Source: Chryseobacterium lathyri (lineage in GTDB: Bacteria; Bacteroidota; Bacteroidia; Flavobacteriales; Weeksellaceae). Taken from it: 64,000 bases of DNA. The DNA lies in NCBI RefSeq assembly GCF_003290185.1, contig NZ_QNFY01000002.1, positions 186,001-250,000 on the forward strand. The letters are read 5' to 3'. Within the stretch, counting starts at the first letter, position 1; each line of letters opens with the position of its first letter. A model generated the notes under the pieces. It worked only from the letters and a program-made list of their open reading frames with translations, was not told the origin of the DNA and did not search any database. The position numbers were made by a program, and so were the translations under genes. Shown in pieces: positions 26,612 to 35,289 of the stretch.

Positions 26612-27946
26612 ATGAAACGTAAAGGATTTATAATCTTACTTTGGGTATCGTTGGGAACAGCGCTATTTTTCTTCTTATTTTTTACAAAAGAGAAGAGTTT
26701 TCACAATTTTTTGATTACGCTGTTGATCTCTACCATGTACTCCTTTGTTTTGGGATGTGGAAACGCTTTTATTAATGACTTTCTCAATAAAAAGTTTCCA
26801 TGGTCTGAAACAACCGGAATAAGAACAGCCTTAAGTGTAGTTTCTATCATTGCCGGTAATTTTATTCTGGTTTATTTCTGCAATTATATCAATTATGTTG
26901 AGATCCAGAAAGTGGCAACAACAGAAACCTTTTTTTCAAAAGAATATTCCACTACAAATTGGTTTATGATCAATATTGCGCTTCTTATTTCTGCCTTTCT
27001 GCATGCAAAAAGCTTCATGGAGGAGCTTAAGAAAACATCCAGAAAAGAGGTCGTGGAACAGAAGCTCATCGCAAAATCTGCCAATGCGCAGTTTGAAAGC
27101 CTGAAAAACCAGCTGGACCCACATTTTCTTTTTAATTCTTTAAATGTTCTGAGTTCCCTGATCGATGAAAATCCGGCTCAGGCACAAAAGTTTACGGCCT
27201 CAATGTCAAAGATTTACCGCTATGTGCTGGAACAGAAAGACAAAGAACTGGTAACGGTAGAAGACGAGATCGAATTTGCAAAAACCTACTGCGATCTTTT
27301 AAAAACAAGATTTGAAAACAGCGTAGATTTTATTTTTGATGTTAAAAAAGAAGATTACAGAAGATATGTTGTTCCGCTTTCACTTCAGCTTTTGCTGGAA
27401 AACTGCATCAAACACAATTTTGCGACCTCTTCAAAACCTTTGGTCATTAAAATATTTTCGGATAATGATACCTTATGCATAGAAAATAATCTCCAGGCAA
27501 GAGAGCAGATGAAAGAAAGTGCCGGAATCGGGTTAGCGAATATCGTTCAGCGGTATGCACTGCTTACCAAAAGGAACGTTTTCATTGAAAAGTCAGAAGA
27601 TTATTTTAAAGTAAAAGTTCCGATACTGTCCAATAAACCAAATACAATCAGTGTAAAAACGGAAGATGAGAACGGATCTTATGAGAAGGCCAGAAAACGG
27701 GTAAAAGAACTCAAAAGCTTTTATGCCAATTTAATTTCCTATTGTACTGTGATTCCGTTCTTAGTGATTATCAACCTTATGACTTCTCCGAAAAACCTTT
27801 GGTTTTATTTTCCCATGCTGGGGTGGGGAATTGGTATCGTTTCTCACGCATTTCGGGTGTTTGGAGTCGGAGAATCCTGGAAAGAAAAGAAAATCCGGGA
27901 GATTATGGATAAGCAAAAAAATAGAAATAATGGAAACGTACGATGA
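26612..27946 (+). CDS. LytS-type sensor histidine kinase fused to a C-terminal 2TM domain
   Basis: A membrane kinase of 444 residues. There are four hydrophobic segments in residues 4-145, a coiled linker, then a His_kinase (LytS/YehU) domain with the phospho-acceptor histidine in LDPHFLFNSLN. The ATP lid has LLLENCIKHN and AGIGLANIVQRY. After about residue 350 a 2TM domain (YEKARKRVKELKSFYANL to SWKEKKIREIMDK) is appended, nearly the same as the small proteins downstream. ATG 26612 is chosen because it precedes a basic, hydrophobic N-terminus. The longer reading adds a non-membrane tail. Its partner is very likely the LytTR regulator at 29731. Confidence 0.88.
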   Translation: MKRKGFIILLWVSLGTALFFFLFFTKEKSFHNFLITLLISTMYSFVLGCGNAFINDFLNKKFPWSETTGIRTALSVVSIIAGNFILVYFCNYINYVEIQKVATTETFFSKEYSTTNWFMINIALLISAFLHAKSFMEELKKTSRKEVVEQKLIAKSANAQFESLKNQLDPHFLFNSLNVLSSLIDENPAQAQKFTASMSKIYRYVLEQKDKELVTVEDEIEFAKTYCDLLKTRFENSVDFIFDVKKEDYRRYVVPLSLQLLLENCIKHNFATSSKPLVIKIFSDNDTLCIENNLQAREQMKESAGIGLANIVQRYALLTKRNVFIEKSEDYFKVKVPILSNKPNTISVKTEDENGSYEKARKRVKELKSFYANLISYCTVIPFLVIINLMTSPKNLWFYFPMLGWGIGIVSHAFRVFGVGESWKEKKIREIMDKQKNRNNGNVR

Positions 27947-28232
27947 AAATGATATCCGGTATCAGCAGGCTAAAAGGCAGGTTGAAAGATTAAGGGGATT
28001 TTATGGACATTTATTCTCGTATATCGCAGTAAATGCTATGATCGTAGTGTATAATATTAAGCATTTAGAACACGGAGAGAGTTATTTCCAGTTCAAAAAC
28101 TTCTTTACGGCGACTTTTTGGGGAATTGGACTGGTGGCTCATGCTATTATCACCTTTTTGCCCAATATAAGCTTCGTTAAAAATTGGGAGGAAAAGAAAA
28201 TCCGGAAACTGATGGAGAAAAAGAAGAACTGA
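27930..28232 (+). CDS. Stand-alone 2TM-domain protein (first copy)
   Basis: A 100-residue membrane protein. It consists of a basic amphipathic helix (RYQQAKRQVERLRGFYGHLFSY), two transmembrane segments with TFWGIGLVAHA between and after them, and the closing NWEEKKIRKLMEKKKN. It is the same 2TM domain as in the kinase C-terminus. The ATG at 27930 overlaps the kinase stop by 17 bases, which argues for translational coupling. Its role is unknown. The fused version implies that it interacts with or tunes the kinase. Confidence 0.82.
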   Translation: METYDENDIRYQQAKRQVERLRGFYGHLFSYIAVNAMIVVYNIKHLEHGESYFQFKNFFTATFWGIGLVAHAIITFLPNISFVKNWEEKKIRKLMEKKKN

Positions 28233-28285
28233 AAGAGTTCTGTAAATGAAGCTTAAACTTACTTTTTTAATCTTAATCTAAAAAT

Positions 28286-28855
28286 ATGCATTTACTCCAA
28301 ACTTTGTTCACAATCTCAATGGTTGCCTGGTTTCTTACAGAGATTCTCTATAAAAATATGCTGAAATCCGGCAAAGAAGACAAGAAAGACAAAGATAAGT
28401 CTACCCTGAATATTTTATGGATGGCCATTCCGTTTTCCATTGCAGCTTCAGTAGCAGTATCTTATATGACAAAATTCCCAATGACGGAAGGTGCCTGGAT
28501 CTTATATGCGGGTGAAGCTTGTATTCTGATAGGAATTGTTTTTAGGTTTATAATCATCAGATCTTTAGGGAAATATTTTACGGTAGATGTTACAATAAAA
28601 CAAGACCATAAGATAAAGAAAGAGGGTTTTTACAAATACTTGAGGCATCCGTCGTATGCATTCTCTTTGTTAACTTCTTTAGGGTTAGGTATTTACCTTA
28701 ATAATTGGGTTTCTTTACTCCTGGCTTTTCTGCCACCATTTATTGCTTTTGCTTACCGTATAAAAATTGAAGAAGAAGCTCTTGTAGAACAGTTCGGAGA
28801 AGAATATTTGGAATACCGGAAGGAGACCAAAAAGCTCATTCCTTTTATTTACTGA
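28286..28855 (+). CDS. Isoprenylcysteine carboxyl methyltransferase-like membrane protein
   Basis: A 189-residue integral membrane protein with four or five helices and the C-terminal ICMT/PEMT signature: GKYFTVDVTIKQDHKIKKEG, YKYLRHPSY (residue 116), then RIKIEEEALVEQFGEEYLEY near the end. These residues bind SAM and the lipid-like substrate in the family. The bacterial substrate is not known. It lies inside the kinase/2TM cassette, 53 bases behind the first 2TM gene, and may modify a component of that membrane system. Confidence 0.85.
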   Translation: MHLLQTLFTISMVAWFLTEILYKNMLKSGKEDKKDKDKSTLNILWMAIPFSIAASVAVSYMTKFPMTEGAWILYAGEACILIGIVFRFIIIRSLGKYFTVDVTIKQDHKIKKEGFYKYLRHPSYAFSLLTSLGLGIYLNNWVSLLLAFLPPFIAFAYRIKIEEEALVEQFGEEYLEYRKETKKLIPFIY

Positions 28856-29011
28856 TTTCCCTTTTTATTTTAAACATAATCATCTGCAATATCTGTGGAA
28901 TGTGTGGAAGAAAAGAAGAAAGGTTTACATCCAAAGAAACAAAATTTACAATCCAACCAATCTTTTTACGATTCAGAAAGCAAATCCTACGACTCAGTCA
29001 TATAAAATTGA

Positions 29012-29039
29012 TTGGAGCTCTGTTTCTGAGCTATCTTTG
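29012..29039 (+). promoter_or_regulatory. Promoter with Bacteroidota -33/-7 elements
   Basis: TTG at 29012-29014 and TATCTTTG at 29032-29039 are 17 bases apart, matching TTG-N17-23-TAnnTTTG. A start of transcription near 29046 would give a leader of about 32 bases for the 2TM gene at 29078. This splits the cassette into two possible transcripts. Confidence 0.65.
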
Positions 29040-29077
29040 ATTCAACAAAAAAACAAATTACTTTTAAAATAAAAATT

Positions 29078-29374
29078 ATGGAAACATTAGGATACACAAA
29101 AGAAACACTAGCTTATAAAAAAGCAGAAAAAAGAGTAAAAGAACTGAAAGGATTCTACGGAAATCTTACCTCATACTGTTTGGTTATTCCTTTCCTTATT
29201 GCGCTGAATTTGCTTACATCTCCGGATCATTTATGGTTCTATTGGCCCATGCTGGGATGGGGAATCGGAATTTCAGCCCATGCTGTGAATGTTTTCGGAA
29301 TAGGGAAAGAATGGGAAGAAAAAAAGATCAGAGAATTGATGGAGCAGGACGCGAAAAACATAAAAACATTATAA
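29078..29374 (+). CDS. 2TM-domain protein (second stand-alone copy)
   Basis: A 98-residue protein nearly superimposable on the kinase C-terminal domain. It has AYKKAEKRVKELKGFYGNLTSY, then a helix with CLVIPFLIALNLL, LTSPDHLWFYWPMLGWGIG and EWEEKKIRELMEQ. It was probably derived from that domain by duplication or was its source. It follows a recognisable promoter and precedes the third copy by 24 bases. Confidence 0.85.
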   Translation: METLGYTKETLAYKKAEKRVKELKGFYGNLTSYCLVIPFLIALNLLTSPDHLWFYWPMLGWGIGISAHAVNVFGIGKEWEEKKIRELMEQDAKNIKTL

Positions 29375-29398
29375 TTTAACCACATATTTTTAACGATC

Positions 29399-29674
29399 AT
29401 GAATTACGATAACGCATACGAAAGAGTTACTCAATTGAAAAAGTTTTATAAAAGCCTTCTTTGGTTTGGAATAGTAGCTGGAATTATATTTTTTAATGAC
29501 GTTTTTGAAAATGGAAAATTCGATTTTTCTTTATTCGACGGATCTGTTATTCTGTTGATCTGGGGAATTATCTTAACAGTAAAAGCTGTAAAGCTCTTCC
29601 TTTTAGACGATGAATGGGAAAGAGATCTCATGGAAAAAGAGCTGAAGAAAAACAAAAAGAGCATACACTTTTAA
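29399..29674 (+). CDS. 2TM-domain protein (third, divergent copy)
   Basis: A 91-residue protein with the same plan (NAYERVTQLKKFYKSLLWFG, two membrane helices, IWGIILTVKAVKLFLLDDEWERDLMEKEL). The tryptophan-glycine-rich loop of the other copies is mostly lost. It lies just before the LytTR regulator (56 bases), on the same strand. Confidence 0.8.
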   Translation: MNYDNAYERVTQLKKFYKSLLWFGIVAGIIFFNDVFENGKFDFSLFDGSVILLIWGIILTVKAVKLFLLDDEWERDLMEKELKKNKKSIHF

Positions 29675-29730
29675 GCTGTGCATTTTTTTCTCTAATTTTA
29701 TTCCCGATTTAAACTAAAAACTATAGCTCA

Positions 29731-30474
29731 ATGATTAAGACTGTCATTATTGAAGACGAAAAACCGGCTTCGCGGAAACTGGAAAGAATGCTGGGTAATT
29801 TTCCTGAAATAGAGATCGTTGGCAAAATAGAATCGGTAGAAGAGGGAGTTGCCTGGTTTTCTGAAAATGAACATCCGCAGCTTATTTTTTCAGATATTGT
29901 TCTTGGTGACGGCTTGTCTTTCGATATTTTTGAAAAAATGCCTACAAAAGCATTTATCATTTATACGACGGCTTTTGATCAGTATACTTTGAAGGCATTT
30001 AAACTGAACAGCATTGACTATCTTTTAAAGCCTATTCTGGAAGAAGATCTTTCAGGAGCAGTAGAGAAGTTTAAATCATTTATTCCGGCCAGCAATACAA
30101 CCGGTTCTGAGGATATCAAACAGTTGATCAGAAAAGAGAAATCTACCCTTTCAAGGATATTGGTGAAAATAGGATATAATCTGAAAATAGTTCAGACTCA
30201 GGAAATAAGCTGCTTTTTCAGTGAAAATAAAATCGTTTACCTTCAGACTGAAGAACGTGCTTATCCTTCAGATTTCACATTGGATGAGTTGGAAGATATT
30301 CTGGATGAAAAGAAATTTTTCCGTGTCAACAGACAGTTTATCATCAATTCAGACTATATAAAAAATATTCATACATCCCCGTACTACAAAGTTGACATGG
30401 AGTTTCAGCCACAGGAAGAAATCACGGTCAGCCGGGACAGGGTGAAGGATTTTAAGGAATGGCTGGTGAGGTAG
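29731..30474 (+). CDS. LytTR-family response regulator
   Basis: A 247-residue cytosolic regulator. The receiver domain (1-120) has the acidic pair IEDEKP, the phospho-acceptor aspartate in FSDIVLGDG, the switch threonine in YTTAFD and the lysine in YLLKPI. The LytTR DNA-binding domain (about 150-247) has ISCFFSENKIVYLQT and FFRVNRQFIINSDYIKNI. It closes the cassette that began with the LytS-type kinase and is its natural partner. LytTR proteins bind paired direct repeats. The shared 15-mer upstream of the kinase and the receptor is one candidate target. Confidence 0.92.
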   Translation: MIKTVIIEDEKPASRKLERMLGNFPEIEIVGKIESVEEGVAWFSENEHPQLIFSDIVLGDGLSFDIFEKMPTKAFIIYTTAFDQYTLKAFKLNSIDYLLKPILEEDLSGAVEKFKSFIPASNTTGSEDIKQLIRKEKSTLSRILVKIGYNLKIVQTQEISCFFSENKIVYLQTEERAYPSDFTLDELEDILDEKKFFRVNRQFIINSDYIKNIHTSPYYKVDMEFQPQEEITVSRDRVKDFKEWLVR

Positions 30475-30487
30475 ACTGATTAGAAGC

Positions 30488-30646
30488 TAGATTTCAGACA
30501 TCAGACATTAGATTTCAGACTGAGAATAAGGTTAAGGCTAGGACTGGGTATTTTAACTTTAAACCCAACCCCAATCCCTTAAACTTTGAACCGAAAACCT
30601 GAACTCTCCTTACACTAAAACCCTCAAACTCTCAAACGCACTGCAA
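30488..30646. repeat. Degenerate low-complexity intergenic repeats
   Basis: TAGATTTCAGAC occurs at 30488-30499 and 30509-30520, joined by ATCAGACAT. C- and A-rich stretches with repeated AAACCC and AACTCTC-like units run to 30646. No coding frame or terminator was seen. It looks like a slippage-prone or eroded repeat. Confidence 0.55.
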
Positions 30647-31543
30647 CTACCTGTAATCTATCCTGTTAGATTCAGTATCTTCAAGCTGTTTTATAATAGA
30701 TTCGGGGATCTCATCACTGTCAATTGGAAAGCTGATGGAATCGGAAATGAACGTCTTTCTGTCTGCTTTCTGAAATATCTCAAACAGGGCTATCGGCTCT
30801 TGGTTAAAACTGATACATGTACTTATAAAATGAACCTCATGGAGCTTATATTCTGGATTTTTGAGCTTTTCCTTGATATCTTTTATCCTTGAGATAAAGT
30901 GTCGCTGGCGGATGAATGTATTGCTGTTCATGATGATGAATACATAATCGGAGTAGGCCGTTACTTTTCCGAAATACTTATGGTGATCCCCGCCGCTTCT
31001 TTCGATGAAATATTCGCCCGTGGTTTCAGATTTGTAGATCTCCATCGCAGAACGCCAAATCCGCTCTTCCCGGGCCTGAAGAGGATTCTCAGGAAGATTT
31101 CTGTTGTAAGAATACCAGCAGCCAACCAGGCGATCTAAAAGAGACGTATTCTGATTCACATTATTCATATCGATCCTGAGATCATTGAAATTGAATGCCT
31201 CCGTGTTGGAATTAATGAAATCAATATAATTGGAATAGCCTAAAACGGTAACAATTTGACTTAATTTACTAAGGTTTGGCCTGCTCAGAACTGCATTGTT
31301 GTTTTGCTGGTATTTCTTTAATTTATTGATAATCAAATGTTCATAGAGGTAGTTGGAGCCTAGGAGATCAGGTGCTTTTTTGATTTCTTTTTCAGAATGA
31401 TCACTGATGATGAGGTCATTAAGTTCCGAACTGATGTATGACCATTCGGTTTTCGTCACATCTTCCCAATGATTCTTCTTTAAAAAATGAAGGCTTAAAA
31501 AATTCATTAATTTTTCAAGATGCAGAATATCTTCTTTTTTCAT
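30647..31543 (-). CDS. Hypothetical cytosolic protein
   Basis: A 298-residue protein with no signal peptide or membrane helix and no family recognised. The N-terminal 120 residues are helical and contain LSRPNLSKLSQIVTVLGYSNYIDF, which resembles a helix-turn-helix fold. The C-terminal part is mixed beta (LVGCWYSYNRNLP, RIWRSAMEIYKSETTGEYFIERSG, YSDYVFIIMNSNTFIRQ). It may be a sensor-type DNA-binding protein, but this is a weak guess. It stands alone, between the intergenic repeats and the divergent Gly/Cys-rich gene. Confidence 0.65.
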   Translation of the reverse strand: MKKEDILHLEKLMNFLSLHFLKKNHWEDVTKTEWSYISSELNDLIISDHSEKEIKKAPDLLGSNYLYEHLIINKLKKYQQNNNAVLSRPNLSKLSQIVTVLGYSNYIDFINSNTEAFNFNDLRIDMNNVNQNTSLLDRLVGCWYSYNRNLPENPLQAREERIWRSAMEIYKSETTGEYFIERSGGDHHKYFGKVTAYSDYVFIIMNSNTFIRQRHFISRIKDIKEKLKNPEYKLHEVHFISTCISFNQEPIALFEIFQKADRKTFISDSISFPIDSDEIPESIIKQLEDTESNRIDYR

Positions 31544-31681
31544 CAGTTCACTCTTTAAAATAATTACTGTTTTAAATTATAAGACTAATATAAGATTTTT
31601 ATACGTCAAGATAAGTTTTTTGAAAGACTTTTATATTCTAAAATCAAATGATATTTGAGTAGAAAAACAAAAGTTAACACA

Positions 31682-32422
31682 ATGGAAACAACAATCTTAT
31701 TAAAAGACGAAACCCTTTGGAGCAGGATCCAGAGTTTTTCATTAGATGCTTCGGATGCTGATTTCCCATTTTCGAAAAAACTGGCCAAAGAAGAACGATG
31801 GACCTTAGACTTTACTCAAAAAGCCATTCAGGAGTATAAAAAATTTGTTTATCTCTGCTGTATCCTTCCCAATGGAGCTTCTCCAAGCGAAACGGTAGAT
31901 AAGGTATGGCATATGCACCTGATTTATACCCAGAATTATTGGGAAGATTTCTGCCCGAATATTTTAAAGAAAAAACTTCATCATCATCCTTCTAAAGGAG
32001 GAATTTCTGAGAAAAAGAAACACCAGGACTGGCATCATGACACTTTGCATCATTATAAGGAAATCTTTCAGCAGGAGGCACCGGAAGATATCTGGACAGG
32101 TCAGATAAAGAAAAATGATCAGAAGACGTTCTGGAAAAAGGGACTTAAACTCCTTGCGTTAGGCTGCCTCTTATTTCCGGTGTATTCCTGCTCCGGAGGT
32201 ATCTTTGCAGGGGTGATCGTCACTATTTCATGGATCATTGGCTTCTTCGTTTTCATGGGGTTTATTTCATGGATTTTCGGAGGAAATATCAATAAAGAGC
32301 AGGATAAAAATGTCGACAGCAATTCCGATGGAAGTTCAGGCTGCAGCGGCGGCTCCAGTTGTGGAGGCGGTGGCGGTTGTGGCGGCGGATGCGGAGGAGG
32401 TTGTGGCGGATGTGGCGGTTAA
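31682..32422 (+). CDS. Glycine-rich domain protein with Gly/Cys-rich C-terminal tail
   Basis: A 246-residue protein. Residues 1-110 form a conserved domain with VDKVWHMHLIYTQNYWEDFC, which resembles the bacterial glycine-rich-domain (GRDP-like) proteins. A basic linker, a hydrophobic helix pair (about 155-205) and an extreme Gly/Cys tail (seven Cys in the last 30 residues, motifs such as CGGGCGG) follow. The ATG at 31682 is used; a TTG nine codons earlier is in frame but has no support. TIGR04222-type membrane proteins share this kind of tail. Its function is unknown; the tail could bind metal or form disulfides. It begins a three-gene run. Confidence 0.75.
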   Translation: METTILLKDETLWSRIQSFSLDASDADFPFSKKLAKEERWTLDFTQKAIQEYKKFVYLCCILPNGASPSETVDKVWHMHLIYTQNYWEDFCPNILKKKLHHHPSKGGISEKKKHQDWHHDTLHHYKEIFQQEAPEDIWTGQIKKNDQKTFWKKGLKLLALGCLLFPVYSCSGGIFAGVIVTISWIIGFFVFMGFISWIFGGNINKEQDKNVDSNSDGSSGCSGGSSCGGGGGCGGGCGGGCGGCGG

Positions 32423-32435
32423 AAAAACAATAGCT

Positions 32436-32792
32436 ATGAAAAGAATACTGCTCTACTCAGTCCCGGTAATGATAAGCATGATCTGGCTTATTCTTACACA
32501 GCAGACCTGTAATCCGATCTCAATAAAAGGTCCTGAATTTCTGAAGTTTTATTTAATGCTTGTGCTGGGTTTTTATGCTTCAGTAATGATTCTGAAATCT
32601 TTTAAAGAAAACAGCTCAAAGACAACACTTTACTTTATGATTCTAATTCTTTTGTTGGGCATTGTAAAACTGATAAAAGGATTAATCATAGGAAAACCGG
32701 TCGGATATCTTGTTATGATATTGATTGTCGAAGGAATTATCTTGCTGTGTCAGACAGGTTTATCATCCAATAACAAACATAAGCAGATTTAA
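32436..32792 (+). CDS. Small membrane protein, unknown
   Basis: A 118-residue protein with three or four transmembrane segments (residues 4-22, 38-53, 64-83 and 88-108) and a basic C-terminus. No family is recognised. The ATG at 32436 is 13 bases after the stop of the Gly/Cys-rich gene. A longer in-frame reading would overlap that gene out of frame with low-complexity alanine sequence and is rejected. Confidence 0.7.
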   Translation: MKRILLYSVPVMISMIWLILTQQTCNPISIKGPEFLKFYLMLVLGFYASVMILKSFKENSSKTTLYFMILILLLGIVKLIKGLIIGKPVGYLVMILIVEGIILLCQTGLSSNNKHKQI

Positions 32793-32802
32793 AAACAATA
32801 TC

Positions 32803-33603
32803 ATGACCAGAAAATTCACGGAAGTTGAGAAAAACATAATATACAAAAATATTCCTTTGCAGAAGCAGGGGCATGCCGTAGGATGGGAACCGATTTTGTT
32901 TATTATCCTGACCGTACTCCTTTTTGTATTGGGAATCAAAATAATCCTGTTTGATTATAATCCGTTTTTGGATGATGAAAAAGAGACTTTGGGCTCTTTT
33001 CTCTATTTTATGGCGATGTTTATTCCTATTGGTGGAGTATCCTTCGTAAGCGTTGCCGTTTTATTTATGCTCGTAAAAAGCATGATTTTGTATCCGAGGT
33101 ATGGAAAATATGCAGAAGAAAAATCATTTGATGTGGCAGACATTGAGATTATTCAGGGGAAAGGATCCGAAGATTTTATCATCCGGATTTTCAATACCGG
33201 AGGCGGGAAAACAGAAATAAAAATCGATCTGAAAATAGACGTGGAATCCTCTTTAAAAGATAATTTTCTCAAAACAATTGAAAAATACAGAGCTAAAGAT
33301 TCTGAAAACATCAATATTCCGTTTATGAAAGTCCTTCGTATTCTTGAAACGAAACCTTTTTCAGGAATGATACATCTAAGATTAAGTGATTTTTCTAGCG
33401 ATACGAAACTGGATTCCAGCCAGCTGATCTATTCTTATGATCTTTTTTTCAGGACAAAATATAATGTAATCTCCAGTTTAAAAACAAGAGAACCCCTTTT
33501 TATGAATTTCTACGGAGATAATTTTGAAAAAGAAATCAATTTTACGATGAATGATGTGGAACGTAAAATAACTTACTATTTTGTTGAAGATTATTTGCTT
33601 TAG
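32803..33603 (+). CDS. Membrane protein with soluble beta domain, unknown
   Basis: A 266-residue protein with two transmembrane helices (about 20-45 and 65-90) and a C-terminal soluble domain of alternating strands (ADIEIIQGKGSEDFIIRIFNTGGGKTEIKIDLKID). The ATG at 32803 is 10 bases behind the preceding gene, while the longer reading would overlap it. The three genes form one unit closed by a terminator. No enzymatic motif is visible. Confidence 0.7.
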   Translation: MTRKFTEVEKNIIYKNIPLQKQGHAVGWEPILFIILTVLLFVLGIKIILFDYNPFLDDEKETLGSFLYFMAMFIPIGGVSFVSVAVLFMLVKSMILYPRYGKYAEEKSFDVADIEIIQGKGSEDFIIRIFNTGGGKTEIKIDLKIDVESSLKDNFLKTIEKYRAKDSENINIPFMKVLRILETKPFSGMIHLRLSDFSSDTKLDSSQLIYSYDLFFRTKYNVISSLKTREPLFMNFYGDNFEKEINFTMNDVERKITYYFVEDYLL

Positions 33604-33647
33604 ATCGAGGTGTATTTGGCTGATCAAGCTCGGGAAAGAAAAAAAAT

Positions 33648-33678
33648 AACCCCAAAGCAAAGTGCTTCGGGGTTTTAT
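33648..33678. terminator. Bidirectional terminator
   Basis: The stem CCCC..AGCA/TGCT..GGGG, with one mismatch and a 3-nt loop, is followed by TTTT on the plus side and preceded by AAAAAATAA on the other. It lies between the convergent genes ending at 33603 and 33698. Confidence 0.8.
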
Positions 33679-33697
33679 TGATATCAATTAAGATGAT

Positions 33698-33904
33698 TTA
33701 ATTTTTCTGTTTCTCCTTTCCCGCTGCGTTGTTATATCTGCGGACTATAACCGAAGTTACTACAGCAAAAATAAGCGTTAACGCAATACTGGTAGTTTCC
33801 TGATGTACAATAGCCTGATAAAGATTAAAACCAAAAACAGCACCTACAACAGCGATTAAAATTTGATTCACAAAAGCATACTGGATTTTTGAAGTCGTTT
33901 TCAT
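33698..33904 (-). CDS. Small two-helix membrane protein
   Basis: A 68-residue protein with hydrophobic segments at residues 11-28 and 38-56 and a charged tail (RRYNNAAGKEKQKN). No family is recognised. It has its own ATG at 33904, is isolated between mnmA and a terminator, and could be a real stand-alone gene. Confidence 0.65.
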   Translation of the reverse strand: MKTTSKIQYAFVNQILIAVVGAVFGFNLYQAIVHQETTSIALTLIFAVVTSVIVRRYNNAAGKEKQKN

Positions 33905-33984
33905 AATGATATTTTTTATTGTTATTTACTGAGTAAGTCTAACAACTCAAAATTCGTTACAGAAAATTTTCAAAAAACTTTTCG

Positions 33985-35172
33985 TTATGCAATCACGCCG
34001 CTTCCAATCAGCTCCTCACCAATATACCAGGCTGCAAACTGTCCCTCTGCAATCGCCGACTGAGGTTCTTCAAATTCAATATAAGCTGCATTTTCAAACT
34101 GATACAAAACCGCTTTCTGTAACGATTGCCTGTATCTGAATCTTGCCATTATTTCCATAGATTCTCCATTTCCAAGCTTCATATCCTCACGAACCCAATG
34201 CATCTCCGAATTGTCAATTTTTAACGCTTTTTTGTGCAGTCCCGGAGAACTGTGACCTTCGCCCACAAAAATAATATTGTTTTCCATGTCTCTGGAGAGG
34301 ATAAAACAGCTTTCTTTATGTCCGCCGATACCAAGCCCTTTGCTTTGTCCAATCGTGAAAAATTGAGCACCCTGATGCTTTCCGATCACTTTTCCGTCGG
34401 ATTTTTTATAATCGATTTTTCTGGACAAAAATTCCAGTTCTTCTTCTTTTGAAGAAAATTCAGGTTTTTCCACTGAAAATAAAGGTGAATCTTTGAAAAT
34501 TTCTACAATTTCTCCTTCTTTGGGAACCAGCTGTTGCTGTAAAAACTGGGGAAGGCTTACCTTTCCGATAAAGCATAATCCCTGAGAGTCCTTTTTGTCG
34601 GCAGTTACAAGCCCGATTTCTTTGGCAATTTCCCTTACTTCCGGCTTTGTGAGCTCTCCGATAGGGAACAACGCTTTTGATAGCTGATCCTGGCTTAGCT
34701 GGCACAGGAAATAAGACTGGTCTTTATTATTATCTTTTCCGGATAAAAGATGGAAGATTTCCTTTCCGTTTTCATCAAAAGTGGAATTCACCTGAGCATA
34801 ATGTCCTGTTGCCACCTTATCGGCACCCAAAGACATAGCCGTCTTCATAAAAACATCAAATTTTACTTCTCTGTTGCACAGAACATCCGGATTCGGAGTT
34901 CTTCCTTTCTGGTATTCATCGAACATATAATCTACGATTCGCTCTTTGTAAAGCTCGCTCATATCGATGACCTGGAAAGGAATTCCCAATTTCTGAGCGA
35001 CCATCAGGGCATCATTACTGTCTTCAATCCACGGGCATTCATCCTCCAGCGTTACCGAAGCATCATTCCAGTTTCTCATAAACAAAGCCACAACTTCATG
35101 ACCTTGCTGCTGCAGCAAATATGCTGTAACACTGGAGTCTACACCTCCAGATAATCCTACGACTACTTTCAT
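33985..35172 (-). CDS. mnmA: tRNA-specific 2-thiouridylase MnmA
   Basis: It thiolates C2 of wobble uridine 34 in tRNAs for Glu, Gln and Lys with a sulfur relayed to its active-site cysteines. The 395 residues have the PP-loop [15 protein letters not shown] at residue 6, the first catalytic cysteine in [12 protein letters not shown] (near 100) and the second in [11 protein letters not shown] (near 197). All ATP and Cys sites look intact. It is slightly longer than the E. coli enzyme. It complements MnmG, encoded at 1981-3843, on the same nucleotide. Confidence 0.96.
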   Translation of the reverse strand: MKVVVGLSGGVDSSVTAYLLQQQGHEVVALFMRNWNDASVTLEDECPWIEDSNDALMVAQKLGIPFQVIDMSELYKERIVDYMFDEYQKGRTPNPDVLCNREVKFDVFMKTAMSLGADKVATGHYAQVNSTFDENGKEIFHLLSGKDNNKDQSYFLCQLSQDQLSKALFPIGELTKPEVREIAKEIGLVTADKKDSQGLCFIGKVSLPQFLQQQLVPKEGEIVEIFKDSPLFSVEKPEFSSKEEELEFLSRKIDYKKSDGKVIGKHQGAQFFTIGQSKGLGIGGHKESCFILSRDMENNIIFVGEGHSSPGLHKKALKIDNSEMHWVREDMKLGNGESMEIMARFRYRQSLQKAVLYQFENAAYIEFEEPQSAIAEGQFAAWYIGEELIGSGVIA

Positions 35173-35289
35173 TTTATTTCAATTTTACGGAACTCTTAAC
35201 GGGAGTCCTTAGTTTGACCCGGCAAAAATACAATTAAAAAAATTCGCAAAAAAACCATAATTTTAAACATTGATAAAAACGATATTAAT

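Noticed and set aside
30475..30646. CRISPR array
   Set aside because: The repeated units are short, imperfect and without regular spacers, and no cas gene is in the window.
32238..32435. N-terminal extension of the small membrane gene into the Gly/Cys-rich gene
   Set aside because: It would encode an Ala/Val-rich shift of the Gly/Cys tail. The ATG at 32436 gives a compact protein right after the upstream stop.
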